DNA of 64,000 bases, taken from the NCBI GenBank assembly GCA_051294375.1, contig CM119265.1, forward strand, positions 19,803,218-19,867,217, written 5' to 3'. The DNA comes from Paraspadella gotoi (taxonomy: Eukaryota; Chaetognatha). Shown here one piece after another: positions 49,632 through 63,120 of this stretch. The position numbers and the translations under genes were made by a program. Under the pieces are notes generated by a model. It searched no databases, was not told the origin of the DNA, and saw nothing but the letters and a program-made list of their open reading frames with translations. Position 1 is the stretch's first letter. Every line of letters begins with the position of its first letter.

Positions 49632-52600
49632 TTAATCCCCGTCGCCTATCTTCCTCGACACTCTCTCCACGCTCCCCTCCCCGTCTTCTCCTTCTCTCCC
49701 TCCCTCGCCTCCTCGAACCCCGCCCAACAACGTTGACTTCGGCGGCGGACTGGGTCTTCGCCTGATAAGTCTGGGCGCCTTCAGCGGCACGGTCCAGGCG
49801 TTCACCGAGCCGGACTTTTGTCTGAGGCGATCGACGACGGGTTGGAGCCACCGGACGCGATTCCACGACTTCCGCAGTCGCGCCTCCATGCTTTCGAGCG
49901 TCTCCAGAGGCGTGGATTCCCTGACGGCGCCGTTGGTGGCCGAGGAGGCGTCCTCGAAGGCGACGAGGCTGATCCTCTCGTGTTTGCTGACGACGAACTT
50001 GAGCGTCTCTAGCAGAGAAGAGAGTCGACCGAACTGGCGAATAAAGGCTTCTGTGTAGACAAAGGCGTTCAGCTCCTAAGAAAATAGATAGGGAAACGGC
50101 TCTGTTGCTTTTTCACAGTCCATGAAAGTTCCATAAAAAATGGAGATTCGAATTAATAAACTGAGTTTTCAAAGCATAAAGTTTTACAAAACATTGTTTT
50201 AAAAAAATCACGGAGAAACAGACCATAATTGTAATATGCTAATCAGATTTTTATTTTAAATTTAGCTTCGTTTTCAGATTTACTTCAAAACGACGCATCG
50301 GCGTCCTGGTGACGCCGGCGACGCCGTCCAAAGGTGATTCGACGCCGGGACCAAGGACGGCCAGCGGCACCGGCGGTGTCACGACGATGACGGCGACGTC
50401 GGCGGCGAGTTGAACGACGAAACCGACGAACAAACGAAAGTCTGCGAAGACAGCGTAGCGACTGGAATCGAAGGGGGCGTCGACTACGACGTCTTCGCTC
50501 TTCCATCCGTCGACAGGCAGCTTCAACTCGTCCTTCAACAACTTTCGCGCCGCTTGAAGCACGCTAGCTTGAAAGGACTCCAACGCCTGATTCTTGGTGG
50601 CGACGGCCTCGCGTCCCCAGCGCCTCAGCAGCTCCCACTCCTCCAGGGTCACGTGACTCTCGTCTCGGACGCGAACGACCGGAAGCATTGACGGATGTGA
50701 CGTCGATGCGAAGACGTCGACGCCATGAAGGCCGCTGCTGAGCTGCAGGAAGGCGAGGTAGAGGCCGGACGGCAGCGGCGTCAGTGCCGAGCGGAGCCGT
50801 GGCAGCAACAGCGTCGGTAAAGAGTGTAGCATGGCCTCGGTTGCGCGGTACCAGGATTGGGAGGTTGGCGGCGGAAGAGTGGTCGTTGTCGTCGTCGTCG
50901 GGGGATCACGCGTCAGCGAGAGGCGCCTCTTCTGTTTGACGAGCGTGTCGACGTCGATCCACTGACCGCCCCAGCCAGCGGCCACGCTGGGGTCGAGACG
51001 GGCGTCCTCGGGGACGTCGACGATGAGGTGGAGGACGAGGACGCGGCGGTGGAAGAGATCATGGCGCTGAGGTTCGTTGGATTGGTTCTCCTTGCCTGTC
51101 TTCTTCCTGCGACGGTTGTGATGGACCCCTTCCCCCAACCTGTCGACCGCCAGCTTTCCTAGGTCAGACAGGCCGCCCAGCAGATTCTGCGCCTGGGCGA
51201 TAGTCTGCAACACGGCCAGTCGCCTGTCGAAAGTCGGCGAGAGGTTGGGACCCACTCCCGCGAGGTCCGATCGACTCTGGAGGCTCTCCAATTCGGCGAG
51301 GTGGAGCTTGAGGTCTTTCCAACCCGAATAGGCCATCCGCCGCAGCCAGGTCAGGTCAGATTGGGAGAGAGGGTCGTCGTCTGCGCCGCCGGCGCTGCTC
51401 GACCAAACGGAGGCGTCAGCCGACACGCGGAGCAGCGGCGTTACCAGATCGGGCGTCGTCAGAACTCGACCGGCGCCGTCGATAACGATTACGTTGACGA
51501 AGACGGCGTCGCCACCGGCGGCGTCGGGTTTGAGGCCCTTGAGAAATTTGGGGTTGGCCCCGAACAAATCCTTGAGAGTCGATTTGGCCGAGTGGGAGCG
51601 CCACTTGGCGGCTTTGGAGGAGGTGGCGGAGGAAGGCGTGGAGGATGGTGGAGTTGTTGATAAGTAGCTGGTAATATTGTAGAATAAAGATTTACATATC
51701 TAAATATTATTGAACTACTTCCCTTCAAATAGTTTTTTCTTCTGTTATAAACATTCAATTCGAACATTATCTAATGAAAAGCTTTTAAAATTATTACAAC
51801 AATATGCAAATGATTTTTTCGTTACCAGTTTGTCGTCTGGTTCATGGCGAGAGTCGTCGCGAACGACATCTCGTTTGCGATTGGCAGCGGCCGCATCCGA
51901 ATTCCTTCGAAGTTGACGAAGTCGTGGGGGACGTTTCTAAGCTCGTAAAGCATCTCCGTCGCCGCCTCCGCGTGTGGCCCCGCCACGGACATTTCTGGCA
52001 TCGAAGCGGAGGCGGGTTGATCCCCTAAGGTAGGCGTGCCGGGTCCGGAAGGCACGGGCGAGGCTCCGGTGGGAGTGGTGGCCCCGGGAGTGACGGAGGC
52101 GCTGGTGGGGGCGAGAGAATTCAAAACGAAGGACGGGGCGGAGTTGAGGGCGTTGGCGGCGGCGGCGAGGGATTTGGGCGAAACGGTGGAGGAGTCGACG
52201 ACCTCCTTGGCCTGACTCCAGGACGAGGGAATCGCGGACGGAGGCGTGGAGAGAACGGCGACCCCGTAGCCGACGAGGTCGTCGTCGTCGCGGGAATTGA
52301 GGTCCTCTTGGAAACTCACTCTGGGGGAAAAAAAAGTGGTGATAATATAACATACGTTATATAATACTTTCTTTATTTGCAAGATATTGTATACAGGATA
52401 TAAAAGATTAGTCGAACCTTTTTTACTTGCCTTTTTTCTTCCCTATGGAATTCGCTCAGTCAAATCAACAATTTCCCCTAGAACTCTTTTTCACCAAGAC
52501 TGGCACGACTCCAATATCCTAGCCGGCGTCCACAACGCTAAGTCTCTCTGTTTTTCTTGTTCACAAAACAAATTTCTTCGCCATTTTCACCGCGTCGGCA

Positions 52601-53530
52601 CCGGATACCAAAAAAAAATACCAATAAAGAAAACCTCCAAAACAGGTCAGTGATCACCCACCTATCCATTTCACATTCACTGTATCCACCACCATCTCAC
52701 CCCAACCTGCAAAAGTATCTCTTCCCAGAAACGAGTCCGTGAATGACGGCGATGACGTCATCGGAGGTCGCGTTCGTGTAAAACGCCGTCCCCTCGATTT
52801 TGGCGAAGTTTTCCTTTTGGCTCCACTCCACTTTGGCCATGAAGTTTCCGATGAAGGAGAGTTGAGTTGAGGACTTGGCCCGAGAAGGCGGCGTCGGCGG
52901 CGTCGGCGGCGTCGGCGGCTTCGGCGACGTCAATGGCGGCACGAGCGGCGACGCCAAAGTCAGCTTCGTTGCCGTTGTCGTCGTCGTCGTCGCCCTCGCC
53001 ACCCAAACTTCTTCCAATGGCTCCACGCGCTCCTCCGCCGCCCAGAGGTGACCCTTGACCGGACGACCCGCGCGACCCCACGAGCCGGACACCCAAACGG
53101 CGTCGTTTTCGGCGCCGGCGACGCCGTCGCTCCAGAGCGTTTCCGGAACGACGTCGGCGGCGCTAACGGCGCCATTTCCGTTACGAGTGTTTTTGTTTTC
53201 CTCCGTTTCTTCCTTCTTTTGTCGTGACCGAGTCGTTTCGCCGGACGACGGTCGTTTCTGTTCTCGCTGGAGGAAAGGCTGCTGCTGCTGCTGCGACGGC
53301 GGAGGCTGTTGCTGCGGCTGCGAGTTTTGTTGCGCTGCCGATACCGCATGTCCTTGCCGTCTTTCGGATCGAACAGGAAACTTCCATTTGAGCCGAAGCG
53401 AGGTGGCGCTGGCCACGACGAGTTTTACTTCGATGTTCTCGGCCTCCACGCCCACTAAGCGATGGAACGTCCGGTTTTCAGTCTCCGTCTTCATTTCCGG
53501 TTCGACGGTCTCGAAGATTTTTATTTCCTC
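49632..53530 (-). CDS. ANKFN1 / wide-awake-like protein, 3' half
   Basis: Four exons, minus strand: about 53530-52707, 52320-51826, 51667-50284 and 50075-49632, ending in TAA. All junction phases agree; the first gives KRYFC-R-VSFQEDLN. Exon one carries a fibronectin type III-like domain (ATSLRLKWKF ... SGKRYFCR). Exon two has GYGVAVLSTPPSAIPSSW, the segment that follows the FN3 domain in ANKFN1 proteins. Exon three has KFLKGLKP, a GRVLTTPDLVTPLLRV strand, PSGLYLAFLQLSSGL and MLPVVRVRDESHVTLEEWEL, all typical of the ANKFN1 C-terminal module. ANKFN1/wake proteins are cytoplasmic scaffold-like factors linked to sleep timing in flies and vestibular function in mice. The ankyrin repeats expected upstream are not seen here. 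Odd: Gln-rich and PPTPPTPP insertions within the FN3 region, and Thr-, Pro- and Asp-runs in later exons. Frames are open throughout. Confidence 0.7.
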
Positions 53531-54801
53531 ATTTCTAGATAATATGGATTTTTTTAAAATTATCTAATGTTGTTTGATGTTTGTTGTTTTGATGAAAATC
53601 AAGATTACACAGAATTTGTTTTGATGAAAATTTGTATTTCACAGATTTTTTTTATTTAGAAACTTTGTTTAAGTTTTTGATTTTTGAAAAATAGTTAGTG
53701 CCGATAGAATATATAGTTGTATACTATAAAAATATGTCAATCGTTAGAGTGATGTTTCCATAAATCATTTATAATTTAAATAAACTTTTCAAGTCAACTT
53801 TTTGTTTTCTGACGAAAAAAAAAGAAAAGAAGAATAGAAAAATGGAATTTTTGAAGGGGAAGAAATAAATAATAGAAATTGTTTTCGTTTTCGGCTTTTC
53901 TCTTTGGCGAAAGGCGTTAATTACTGTGGGTCGGGATTTTTCTCTTCCTCTTAATCCAAAGGTTGAAAAGGTGAAATGCCCCCCGTCAATAAAAATGGGT
54001 CATAAAACGGGAAAAATGCGTCGGTTTTCGCGATGCATCGCGCGGATTTTCCCTGGAGGTTCGATGAGATATTATTATTCTTTGGTCCGGGGTCGAGAGA
54101 GATGGTTGTTGGCGTGCACCGTACCCAAATGGATTGTGGTGTATATTGTTTCTATTGGTATAGATGTGGGAATATTTTTTTTTCACGAAAAGCATGTTTG
54201 GTCGGATAACAGATTCGTTCGTCCCATCGCGAAAGAAAACTTGGGGTTTCTTCTTCGATGTATTTTTTACAAAAACGTTTACAATGGTTTACTTCTCAAC
54301 AGGACAACACTAAGAGACTGATACACAAGGTTTCCGCCATATTCCACAACAGTGTCGATGTGAACATTTAGGGTCTTTTTTGTCGGTTTTATTGAGCGAA
54401 AATGTCGGCCTTTAAGGTCGACCCAAAAAAAAATTTGCTAGCGACCCCGTTAGTTGTCGATTTTGGTCGCTATGGTGGTACCGGGGAGCGAAGGTTTGGG
54501 CTCTGAATCAAAATTTATTTCGTGTTTTACAATTTTTAAAATTAGGACAAAGTATAGGGCATTTTTTGGAACGTCGTTCGTCTTTTTCTCTTTTTTTTTC
54601 TGTGATTTTTTTTCTCTACATCGATTGAGAATGACTCGTTAAAGATTCACATCACGTCGACAGCGAATTTACCAAAGTTTTTTTTTCTTGACGTTTAAAA
54701 AAAATAAAAAGAGTTTTTTTTTTTTTGTGAGGGAAAAATCAAAACACAAGGAGAATTTTATTCGTCCCTGCTTGGATATTGAGGAGAGGAGAGGAAAGAA
54801 A

Positions 54802-54802
<1 letters not shown>

Positions 54803-54862
<60 letters not shown>

Positions 54863-54879
54863 AGAAAGAGAGAGAGAGA

Positions 54880-54941
<62 letters not shown>
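54803..54941. repeat. (AAAG)n then (GA)n tract
   Basis: A pure purine run: about 16 AAAG units followed by about 35 GA units. The counterpart at 58985-59147 is shorter and interrupted. Confidence 0.9.
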
Positions 54942-54942
<1 letters not shown>

Positions 54943-55141
54943 GTGCACATTTAGGAGGCGGCGTCTTCAGTTCTCTCGCGTTTTATCATAAAATCTCCAT
55001 CATTATTTTTTTTTCTTTTTTTTACGAACGACATGAAGAAAAAAATTGAAATAATTTTTTTTTTCTGATCCAAAAAAAAAATGACGAAAAGCCGAAGTCC
55101 CTCGGCGTCTTCGGAGAGAGAAAAATATCTATCTCTGCTGG

Positions 55142-55248
<107 letters not shown>

Positions 55249-56376
55249 AGAAATTATTCAATTTGTTTATCTCATCCTTCATAAACATTCAGAAATGACC
55301 GAGCGAAACTGAGCTAATTTCAAAATAAGTTTCCGTTCTATATTCCGTAAAATATCCATATCGCAGCCATCCTAATCTATCGACCTTCAAAAAGGAACGC
55401 ATTTTCGGAATGATTAAAATACTTTTGGAACGAGAGAGGTTTGGAAAAAAAAAATAACATCTCCCGAGGTTAATGCTTTTTACGCGACCGTTTAGCCAAT
55501 TAAAGGAAGAGTTTGGGAAAAATGAAACGGCGTCCGAAATTGGACGGATTTACGGCGAATCGAGACTCATTACCGTAAACCAGATAAAATTACGTTAATG
55601 CGGCAAGACGCGAGAAGACGTTCACTTTAGGCTAGGACAAACATGTCGACATGCCTCGTCGACCGATTTGCTCGGTAGAAGCAGGAAAGTACGGAGGGTA
55701 ACGCACGGAGTTTAAAAACAGAATTTAAAGAAAATGAATCGGTGCGCGATTTATTCGATATAAACATTATGTTTTTAAGTTTCCAAGAAACCTCGTTTGA
55801 AAGTCGACGCGCGATCTTGGGTTTTATCTTTTTACACGAACGTCGATTTGTTTTTTTATAGCGCGAAGAGAATAAAGAAACAGAACATTATTTAAGGGGA
55901 AAAAAATGTTTCTTTTTCATTGTTGTAATTCTAAAGAAATTCATTCCATAGAAATATTATTATGTTCAGGGATAACAATTAAATACTCTTAGAAGTTAAG
56001 TTTTCCCCAAGTTTTTTTTTTTTTCGTTTTATACTTTTTTAAGACCTTCTCCCTCCCAACGTTAACAATTGTCCCTAATGATCTTTTTAACTTTCACTCT
56101 CCGTCGGTCACGCAAAACATTCACTTAATTAATTCATCCGTCGTTGTCGATAAAACGTTCATAGAATCATAGGATTCCTTATTGGCTCGTTCATCGAATT
56201 TCATTCTCTTCATTCCTTGATTCATGGGTTCCGCTCGGCTGTGAGTTCGCGGGTCATTTGCCTCGTATCACAATCGTTGAAAACCGAGTTATCCTTCCAT
56301 TAAGAAGACGGTAATCACCTTTTTTCTCTCTCTTTCTCTCGATCAGAAAAANNNNNNNNNNNNNNNNNNNNNNNNN

Positions 56377-57725
56377 TGCGGCGGCGGCGAAGGGGATTTG
56401 GGCGCAAACGGTGGAGGAGTCGACGACCTCCTTGGCCTGACTCCAGGACGAGGGAATCGCGGACGGAGGCCGTGGGAGAGACGCGCGACCCGTAGCCGGA
56501 CGAGGTCGTCGTCGTCGCGGAATTGAGGTCCTCTTGGAACCTCACTCTGGGGGAAAAAAAAGTGTGATAATATAACATACGTTATATAATACTTCTTATT
56601 TGCAAGATATTGTATACAGGATATAAAAGATTAGTCGAACCTTTTTTTACTTGCCTTTTTTCTCCTATGGAATTCGCTCAGTCAAATCAACAATTTCCCC
56701 TAGAACTCTTTTTTCACCAAGACTGGCACGACTCCAATATCCTAGCGCGGCGTCCACAACGCTAAGTTCTCTGTTTTTCTTGTTCACAAAACAAATTTCT
56801 TCGCCATTTTCACCGCGTCGGCACCGGATACCAAAAAAAAATACAATAAAAGAAAACCTCCAAAACAGGTCAGGATCACCCACCTATCCATTTCACATTC
56901 ACTGTATCCACCACCATCTCACCCCAACCTGCAAAAGTATCTCTTCCCAGAAACGAGCGTGAATGACGGCGATGACGTCACGGAGGTCGCGTTCGTGTAA
57001 AACGCCGTCCCTCGATTTTGGCGAAGTTTTCCTTGGCTCCACTCCACTTTGGCCATGAAGTTTCCGATGAAGGAGAGTTGAGTTGAGGACTTGGCCCGAG
57101 AAGGCGGCGTCGGCGGCGTCGGCGGCGTCGGCGGCTTCGGCGACGTCAATGGCGGCACGAGCGGCGACGCCAAAGTCAGCTTCGTTGCCGTTGTCGTCGT
57201 CGTCGTCGCCCTCGCCACCCAAACTTCTTCAATGGCTCCACGCGCTCCTCCGCCGCCCAGAGGTGACCCTTGACCGGACGACCCGCGCGAGCACCCACGA
57301 GCGGACACCCAAACGCCGTCGTTTTCGGCGCCGGCGACGCCGTCGCTCCAGAGCGTTTCCGGAACGACGTCGGCGGCGCTAACGGCGCCATTTCCGTACG
57401 AGTGTTTTTGTTTTCCTCCGTTTCCTTCTTCTTTTGTCGTGACCGAGGTCGTTTCGCCGGACGACGGTCGTTTCTGTTCTCGCTGGAGGAAAGGCTGCTG
57501 CTGCTGCTCGCGAGGGGCGGAGGCTGTTGCTGCGGCTGCGAGTTTTGTTGCGCTGCGATACCGCATGTCCTTGCCGTCTTTCGGATCGAACAGGAAACTT
57601 CCATTTGAGCCGAAGCGAGGTGGCGCTGGCCACGACGAGTTTTACTTCGATGTTCTCGGCCTCCACGCCCACTAAGCGATGGAACGTCCGGTTTTCAGTC
57701 TCCGTCTTCATTTCCGGTTCGACGG
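56377..57725 (-). pseudogene. Indel-ridden copy of ANKFN1-like exons
   Basis: Second copy of the FN3 exon (about 57725-56937) and part of exon two (56546-56377). Fragments such as VVASATSLRLKWKFPVRSER and GKRYFCRLG are readable, but in different frames. One- or two-base differences occur every 50-100 bp in coding and non-coding DNA alike. The first copy (49632-53530) is the usable gene. Confidence 0.75.
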
Positions 57726-59107
57726 TCTCGAAGATTTTTATTTCCTCATTTCTAGATAATATGGATTTTTTTAAAATTATCTAATGTTGTTTGATGTTTG
57801 TTGTTTTGATGAAAATCAAGATTACACAGAATTTGTTTTGATGAAAATTTGTATTTCACAGATTTTTTTATTTAGAAACTTTGTTAAGTTTTTGATTTTT
57901 GAAAAATAGTTAGTGCCGATAGAATATATGTTGTATACTATAAAAATATGTCAATCGTTAGAGTGATGTTTCCATAAATCATTTATAATTTAAATAAACT
58001 TTTCAAGTCACTTTTTGTTTTCTGACGAAAAAAAAAGAAAGAGAAATATAGAAAAATGGAATTTTTGAAGGGGAAGAAATAAATAATAGAAATTGTTTTC
58101 GTTTTCGGCTTTTCTCTTTGGCGAAAGGCGTTAATTACTGTGGGTCGGGATTTTTCTCTTCTCTTAATCCAAAGGTTGAAAAGGTGAAATGCCCCCGTCA
58201 ATAAAAATGGGTCATAAAACGGGAAAAATGCGTCGGTTTTCGCGATGCATCGCGCGGATTTTCCCTGGAGGTTCGATGGATATTATTATTCTTTGGTCCG
58301 GGGTCGAGAGAGATGGTTTTGGCGTGCACCGTACCCAAATGGATTGTGGTGTATATTGTTTCTATTGGTATAGATGTGGGAATATTTTTTTTTCACGAAA
58401 AGCATGTTTGGTCGGATAACAGATTCGTTCGTCCCATCGCGAAAGAAAACTTGGGTTTCTTCTTCGATGTATTTTTTCAAAAAACGTTTACAATGTTTAC
58501 TTCTCAACAGGACAACACTAAGAGACTGATACACAAGGTTTCCGCCATATTCCACAACAGTGTCGATGTGAACATTTTAGGGTCTTTTTTGTCGGTTTTA
58601 TTGAGCGAAAATGTCGGCCTTTAAGGTCGACCCAAAAAAAATTTGCTAGCGACCCCCGTTAGTTGTCGATTTGGGTCGCTATGGTGGTACCGGGGAGCGA
58701 GGTTTGGCTCTGAATCAAAATTTATTTCGTGTTTTAAATTTATAAATTAAGGAAAGTATGGCATTTTTTGGAACGTCGTTCGTCTTTTTCTCTTTTTTTT
58801 CTGTGATTTTTTTTCTCTACATCGATTGAGAATGACTCGTTAAAGATTACATCACGTCGACAGCGAATTTACCAAAGCTTTTTTTTCTTGACGTTTAAAA
58901 AAAAAAAGAGTTTTTTTTTTTGTGTGAGGGAAAAATCAAAACCAAGGAGAATTTTATTCGTCCTGCTTGGATATTGAGGAGAGGAGAGGGAAAGAAAGAA
59001 AAGAAAGAAAGAAAAAAGAAAGAAAGAAGAAAAGAAAGAAAAGAAAGAAAGAAAGAAAGAAAGGAAAGAGAGAGGAGATAGAGAAGAAGAGAGAGAGAGA
59101 GAGGAGA

Positions 59108-59148
<41 letters not shown>

Positions 59149-59345
59149 GTGCACATTTAGGAGGCGGCGTCTTCAGTTCTCTCGCGTTTTATCATAAAAT
59201 CTCCATCATTATTTTTTTTTTCTTTTTTTACGAAACGACATGAAGAAAAAAATTGAAATAATTTTTTTTTCTGATCCAAAAAAAAATGACGAAAAGCCGA
59301 AGTCCCTCGGCGTCTTCGGAAGAGAAAAATATCTATCTCTGCTGG

Positions 59346-59442
<97 letters not shown>

Positions 59443-60537
59443 GAATTATTCAATTTGTTTATCTCATCCTTCATAAAACATTCAGAAATGACCGAGCGAA
59501 ACTGAGCTAATTTCAAAATAAGTTCGTTCTAATATTCCGTAAAATATCCATATCGCAGCCATCCTAATCTATCGACCTTCAAAAAGGAACGCATTTTCGG
59601 AATAGATTAAAATACTTTTGGAACGAGAGAGGTTTGGAAAAAAAAAATAACATCTCCCGAGGTTAATGCTTTTTACGCGACCGTTTAGCCAATTAAAGGA
59701 GGAGTTTGGGAAAAATGAAACGGCGTCCGAAATTGGACGGATTTACGGCGAATCGAGACTCATTACCGTAAACCAGATGAAATTACGTTAATGCGGCAAG
59801 ACGCGAGAAGACGTTCACTTTAGGCTAGGACAAACATGTCGACATGCCTCGTCGACCGATTTGCTCGGTAGAACAGGAAAGTACGGAGGGTAACGCACGG
59901 AGTTTAAAAAACAGAATTTAAAGAAAATGAATCGGTGCGCGATTTATTCGATATAAACATTATGTTTTTAAGTTTCCAAGAAACCTCGTTTGAAAGTCGA
60001 CGCGCGATCTTGGGTTTTATCTTTTTACACGAACGTCGATTTGTTTTTTTTATAGCGCGAAGAGAATAAAGAAACAGAACATTATTTAAGGGGAAAAAAA
60101 TGTTTCTTTTTCATTGTTGTAATTTAAAGAAATTCATTCCATAGAAATATTATTATGTTCAGGGATAACAATTAAATACTCTTAGAAGTTAAGTTTTCCC
60201 CAAGTTTTTTTTTTTTTCGTTTTATACTTTTTTAAGACCTTCTCTCCAACGTTAACAATTGTCCCTAATGATCTTTTTTAACTTTCACTCTCCGTCGGTC
60301 ACGCAAAACATTCACTTAATTAATTCATCCGTCGTTGTCGATAAAACGTTCATAGAATCATAGGATTCCTTATTGGCTCGTTCATCGAATTTCATTCTCT
60401 TCATTCCTTGATTCATGGGTTCCGCTCGGCTGTGAGTTCGCGGGTCATTTGCCTCGTATCACAATCGTTGAAAACCGAGTTATCCTTCCATTAAGAAGAC
60501 GGTAATCACCTTTTTTCTCTCTCTTCTCTCGATCAGA

Positions 60538-60545
<8 letters not shown>
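56377..60545 (-). repeat. Direct repeat, copy 2
   Basis: Follows copy 1 after a 25-N gap. At its right end GATCAGAAAAA continues into a (GA)n tract (60546-60600), the sequence missing from copy 1 at the gap. This suggests copy 1 was cut off at that microsatellite. The non-coding part, 57726-60545, holds no supportable gene. Confidence 0.9.
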
Positions 60546-60592
<47 letters not shown>

Positions 60593-60809
60593 GAGAGAGA
60601 TAGATTAACCGTTCGTTTCCACATCGGCAAATAGAACTGGAAAAAAAAAGGCTCTTTTTTTCCCCCACTTTCATCATGTGAACTAATATTGTGATAACTC
60701 CGTTTTTAACGAGGCCATAATGCTTTGCGACGTTGAAACGAAGGAGGCGTTTCCGTCGGTGACGATTCCCTTTTATTTTTCGTGAAAAAATAAGTCGCGT
60801 TTGTTTTAG

Positions 60810-60902
60810 TGGCAAAGTTTTGTGTCGCTCCCGTTAAATCGATTCGCGTTCGGAGGCGTCTTCCCCGTGTTCGCTAACGCGTCGCCAAATTCAAGATTCA
60901 CG
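60810..60902 (+). CDS. Possible 93-bp exon, unknown protein
   Basis: Acceptor CGTTTGTTTTAG, an open frame of 31 codons containing NRFAFGGVFPVFANASPNSR, and donor ACG|GTGAGA, phase 0 at both ends. The opposite strand is also open here. No partner exon was established. Confidence 0.25.
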
Positions 60903-62219
60903 GTGAGAATTTGCTTCGCTTGTTTAACTCGTCTTTTCTTTCGTGAGATTCACGCCGTCGAGGAGAAGATCCGAATCACAAATTGTCTCTTTAGCTCAAC
61001 ACCGACACTTCACGGAGCCTCACTTCACCTGACAACTCGATTCGCCGCGACTTATCTAACCCAACCGCACCAATCACCGATTCACCTTTCACCACGACTA
61101 CATTGTCTCTCAATGTCATGATTATTATGCAAAACAATTTCAATTTACATCTTTTTTTATACCAACGGTTATTGAATTTAATTAATCTAGATTTTAATAG
61201 TGGCATGTGCAGTTGACTCATGACAGTTTATCTAACCGTTTCTAAGTTAATACTTCGACTGTATTCCACATTATTCCCACTTTTCACTTTTTCACGACAT
61301 CTTCACATCCTCTCTTTGGCATTTCCTTTCACTCTCATTCCGACGACGACTCACACTGATTCCTTCACTTTTTTCATTCTCACCACGAAAAGATTTCCCG
61401 AGCAAAAAAAAAGGAAAACAAACAAAAGCAAAAATCTTTTTTTTTTCTTTTTGTTTTCCTTTTTTTTCCTTTTCTTCCTCTTTGAGGTTTACTTTCCTCT
61501 CTTTCCTTCCATTCCGCTTATTTATCTTAATTCTTCCCGAAGACTCAGACTCAGACGCGTGAAAGTCGCTTTTCTTTTTTCTTCTTTTTTTTTCCTCTGT
61601 TTTTTTCTCTTTTGTTTCCTCCGCCTTTTTTTTCTTTTTTTTTCCTCTTTTAAGTTTCGTTTTTTCCGATTTTCTCCCGTTTCCTCTTTTCACTTTCGAC
61701 GCCAATAACCATTCCGTATTTTTCAAAGTTTAGGGAGGGCGACGAAGCAGAATGGGCAACCGGGTGCTTGGCTGAAAACAGATTGCGCCGGATGCAGCAA
61801 ATTGTTGCTGCTTGGCAACAGGACAAGAGGCGAAGTAAGGGAGCTAGCTTTTCGCTTCGGCGTCTTACAGTTTTCCCTCGATGCACAAATGTTATTCCCT
61901 TAATGGTTAACATAATCTCATTTGCATGACGAAACGATTATTTCACCGCAAACGATTTTCGTTGCAGAATTTGCGACCCCGATGATCGATGAAGGCTGAA
62001 ATTTTGTGCCAATTAAGATAATTTTCAATATAAAAAAAAACTTCATATGTTGTATTGAATTTCTATTTTTATCCGAAAAGAGTTGGCGGTTTCTACTACG
62101 TACTTAAGAGTTTATTCTATTGTTTTAATAGAGAAAATAAGAAACCATCATCATACTTATTTATTTTCTGAAATTTCACACGGCAATTCTCAGTGAGTCT
62201 CTCTCTCTCTCTCTCTCTC
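60903..62219. other. Mostly non-coding, pyrimidine-rich
   Basis: Apart from the candidate exon at 61734-61834, this is a long TTTTCTTTTC-rich stretch (61430-61690) and AT-rich DNA. It ends in a CT run that enters the 535-N gap. Confidence 0.5.
61734..61834 (+). CDS. Possible 101-bp exon, unknown protein
   Basis: Acceptor CAAAGTTTAG and donor CGAA|GTAAGG flank an open frame reading EWATGCLAENRLRRMQQIVA followed by AWQQDKRR, which looks like an amphipathic helix. Its start phase (1) does not fit the candidate exon at 60810-60902 (ending in phase 0), so the two cannot be joined directly. No family recognised. Confidence 0.35.
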
Positions 62220-62754
62220 NNNNNNNNNNNNNNNNNNNNNNNNNNNNNNNNNNNNNNNNNNNNNNNNNNNNNNNNNNNNNNNNNNNNNNNNNNNNNNNNN
62301 NNNNNNNNNNNNNNNNNNNNNNNNNNNNNNNNNNNNNNNNNNNNNNNNNNNNNNNNNNNNNNNNNNNNNNNNNNNNNNNNNNNNNNNNNNNNNNNNNNNN
62401 NNNNNNNNNNNNNNNNNNNNNNNNNNNNNNNNNNNNNNNNNNNNNNNNNNNNNNNNNNNNNNNNNNNNNNNNNNNNNNNNNNNNNNNNNNNNNNNNNNNN
62501 NNNNNNNNNNNNNNNNNNNNNNNNNNNNNNNNNNNNNNNNNNNNNNNNNNNNNNNNNNNNNNNNNNNNNNNNNNNNNNNNNNNNNNNNNNNNNNNNNNNN
62601 NNNNNNNNNNNNNNNNNNNNNNNNNNNNNNNNNNNNNNNNNNNNNNNNNNNNNNNNNNNNNNNNNNNNNNNNNNNNNNNNNNNNNNNNNNNNNNNNNNNN
62701 NNNNNNNNNNNNNNNNNNNNNNNNNNNNNNNNNNNNNNNNNNNNNNNNNNNNNN
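62220..62754. other. Assembly gap (535 N)
   Basis: Flanked by (CT)n on the left and (AG)n on the right, which are reverse complements. The missing sequence may contain a strand switch. Confidence 0.95.
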
Positions 62755-63018
62755 AGAGAGAGAGAGAGAGACGCACAAAAAGAGATTTTGGAAGTTTGAA
62801 AAATTAAATCATGTATAAAAGAAATAACGGGTGAGTTTTGACAAAATTTGCTCGAAAATCTAAATGCCAAAACCATACTATAGTATTACTAATTTACTAT
62901 ATCTCCACTAGTTCGACTCTCACTTCACCGAACACCAATCCCCACTTTTAACTTTTCTCTTTTTTCCCGTCATTTCATCTTCCCGACAAAACTGACAGCG
63001 ATTCACATATTTTATAGA

Positions 63019-63120
63019 CGACGACGACGACGACGACGACGAAGACAACGACGACGACGAAGACGACGACGAAGACAACAACGAAGACAACAACAACGAA
63101 GACAACGACAATGACGACTT
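63019..63120 (+). repeat. (GAC/GAA/AAC)n trinucleotide tract, acidic in one frame
   Basis: GAC, GAA and AAC triplets encode a D/E/N run if read on the plus strand. The frame stays open for about 575 bp downstream, through a further AAC/GAC run at 63210-63255, into pyrimidine-rich DNA. No start codon or splice acceptor supports translation, so it is listed as a repeat. Confidence 0.7.

Noticed and set aside
50857-51660. Plus-strand open frames over the ANKFN1-like exons
   Set aside because: Shadow frames caused by GC-rich codons on the minus strand; the minus-strand frame has the family motifs and correct splice phases.
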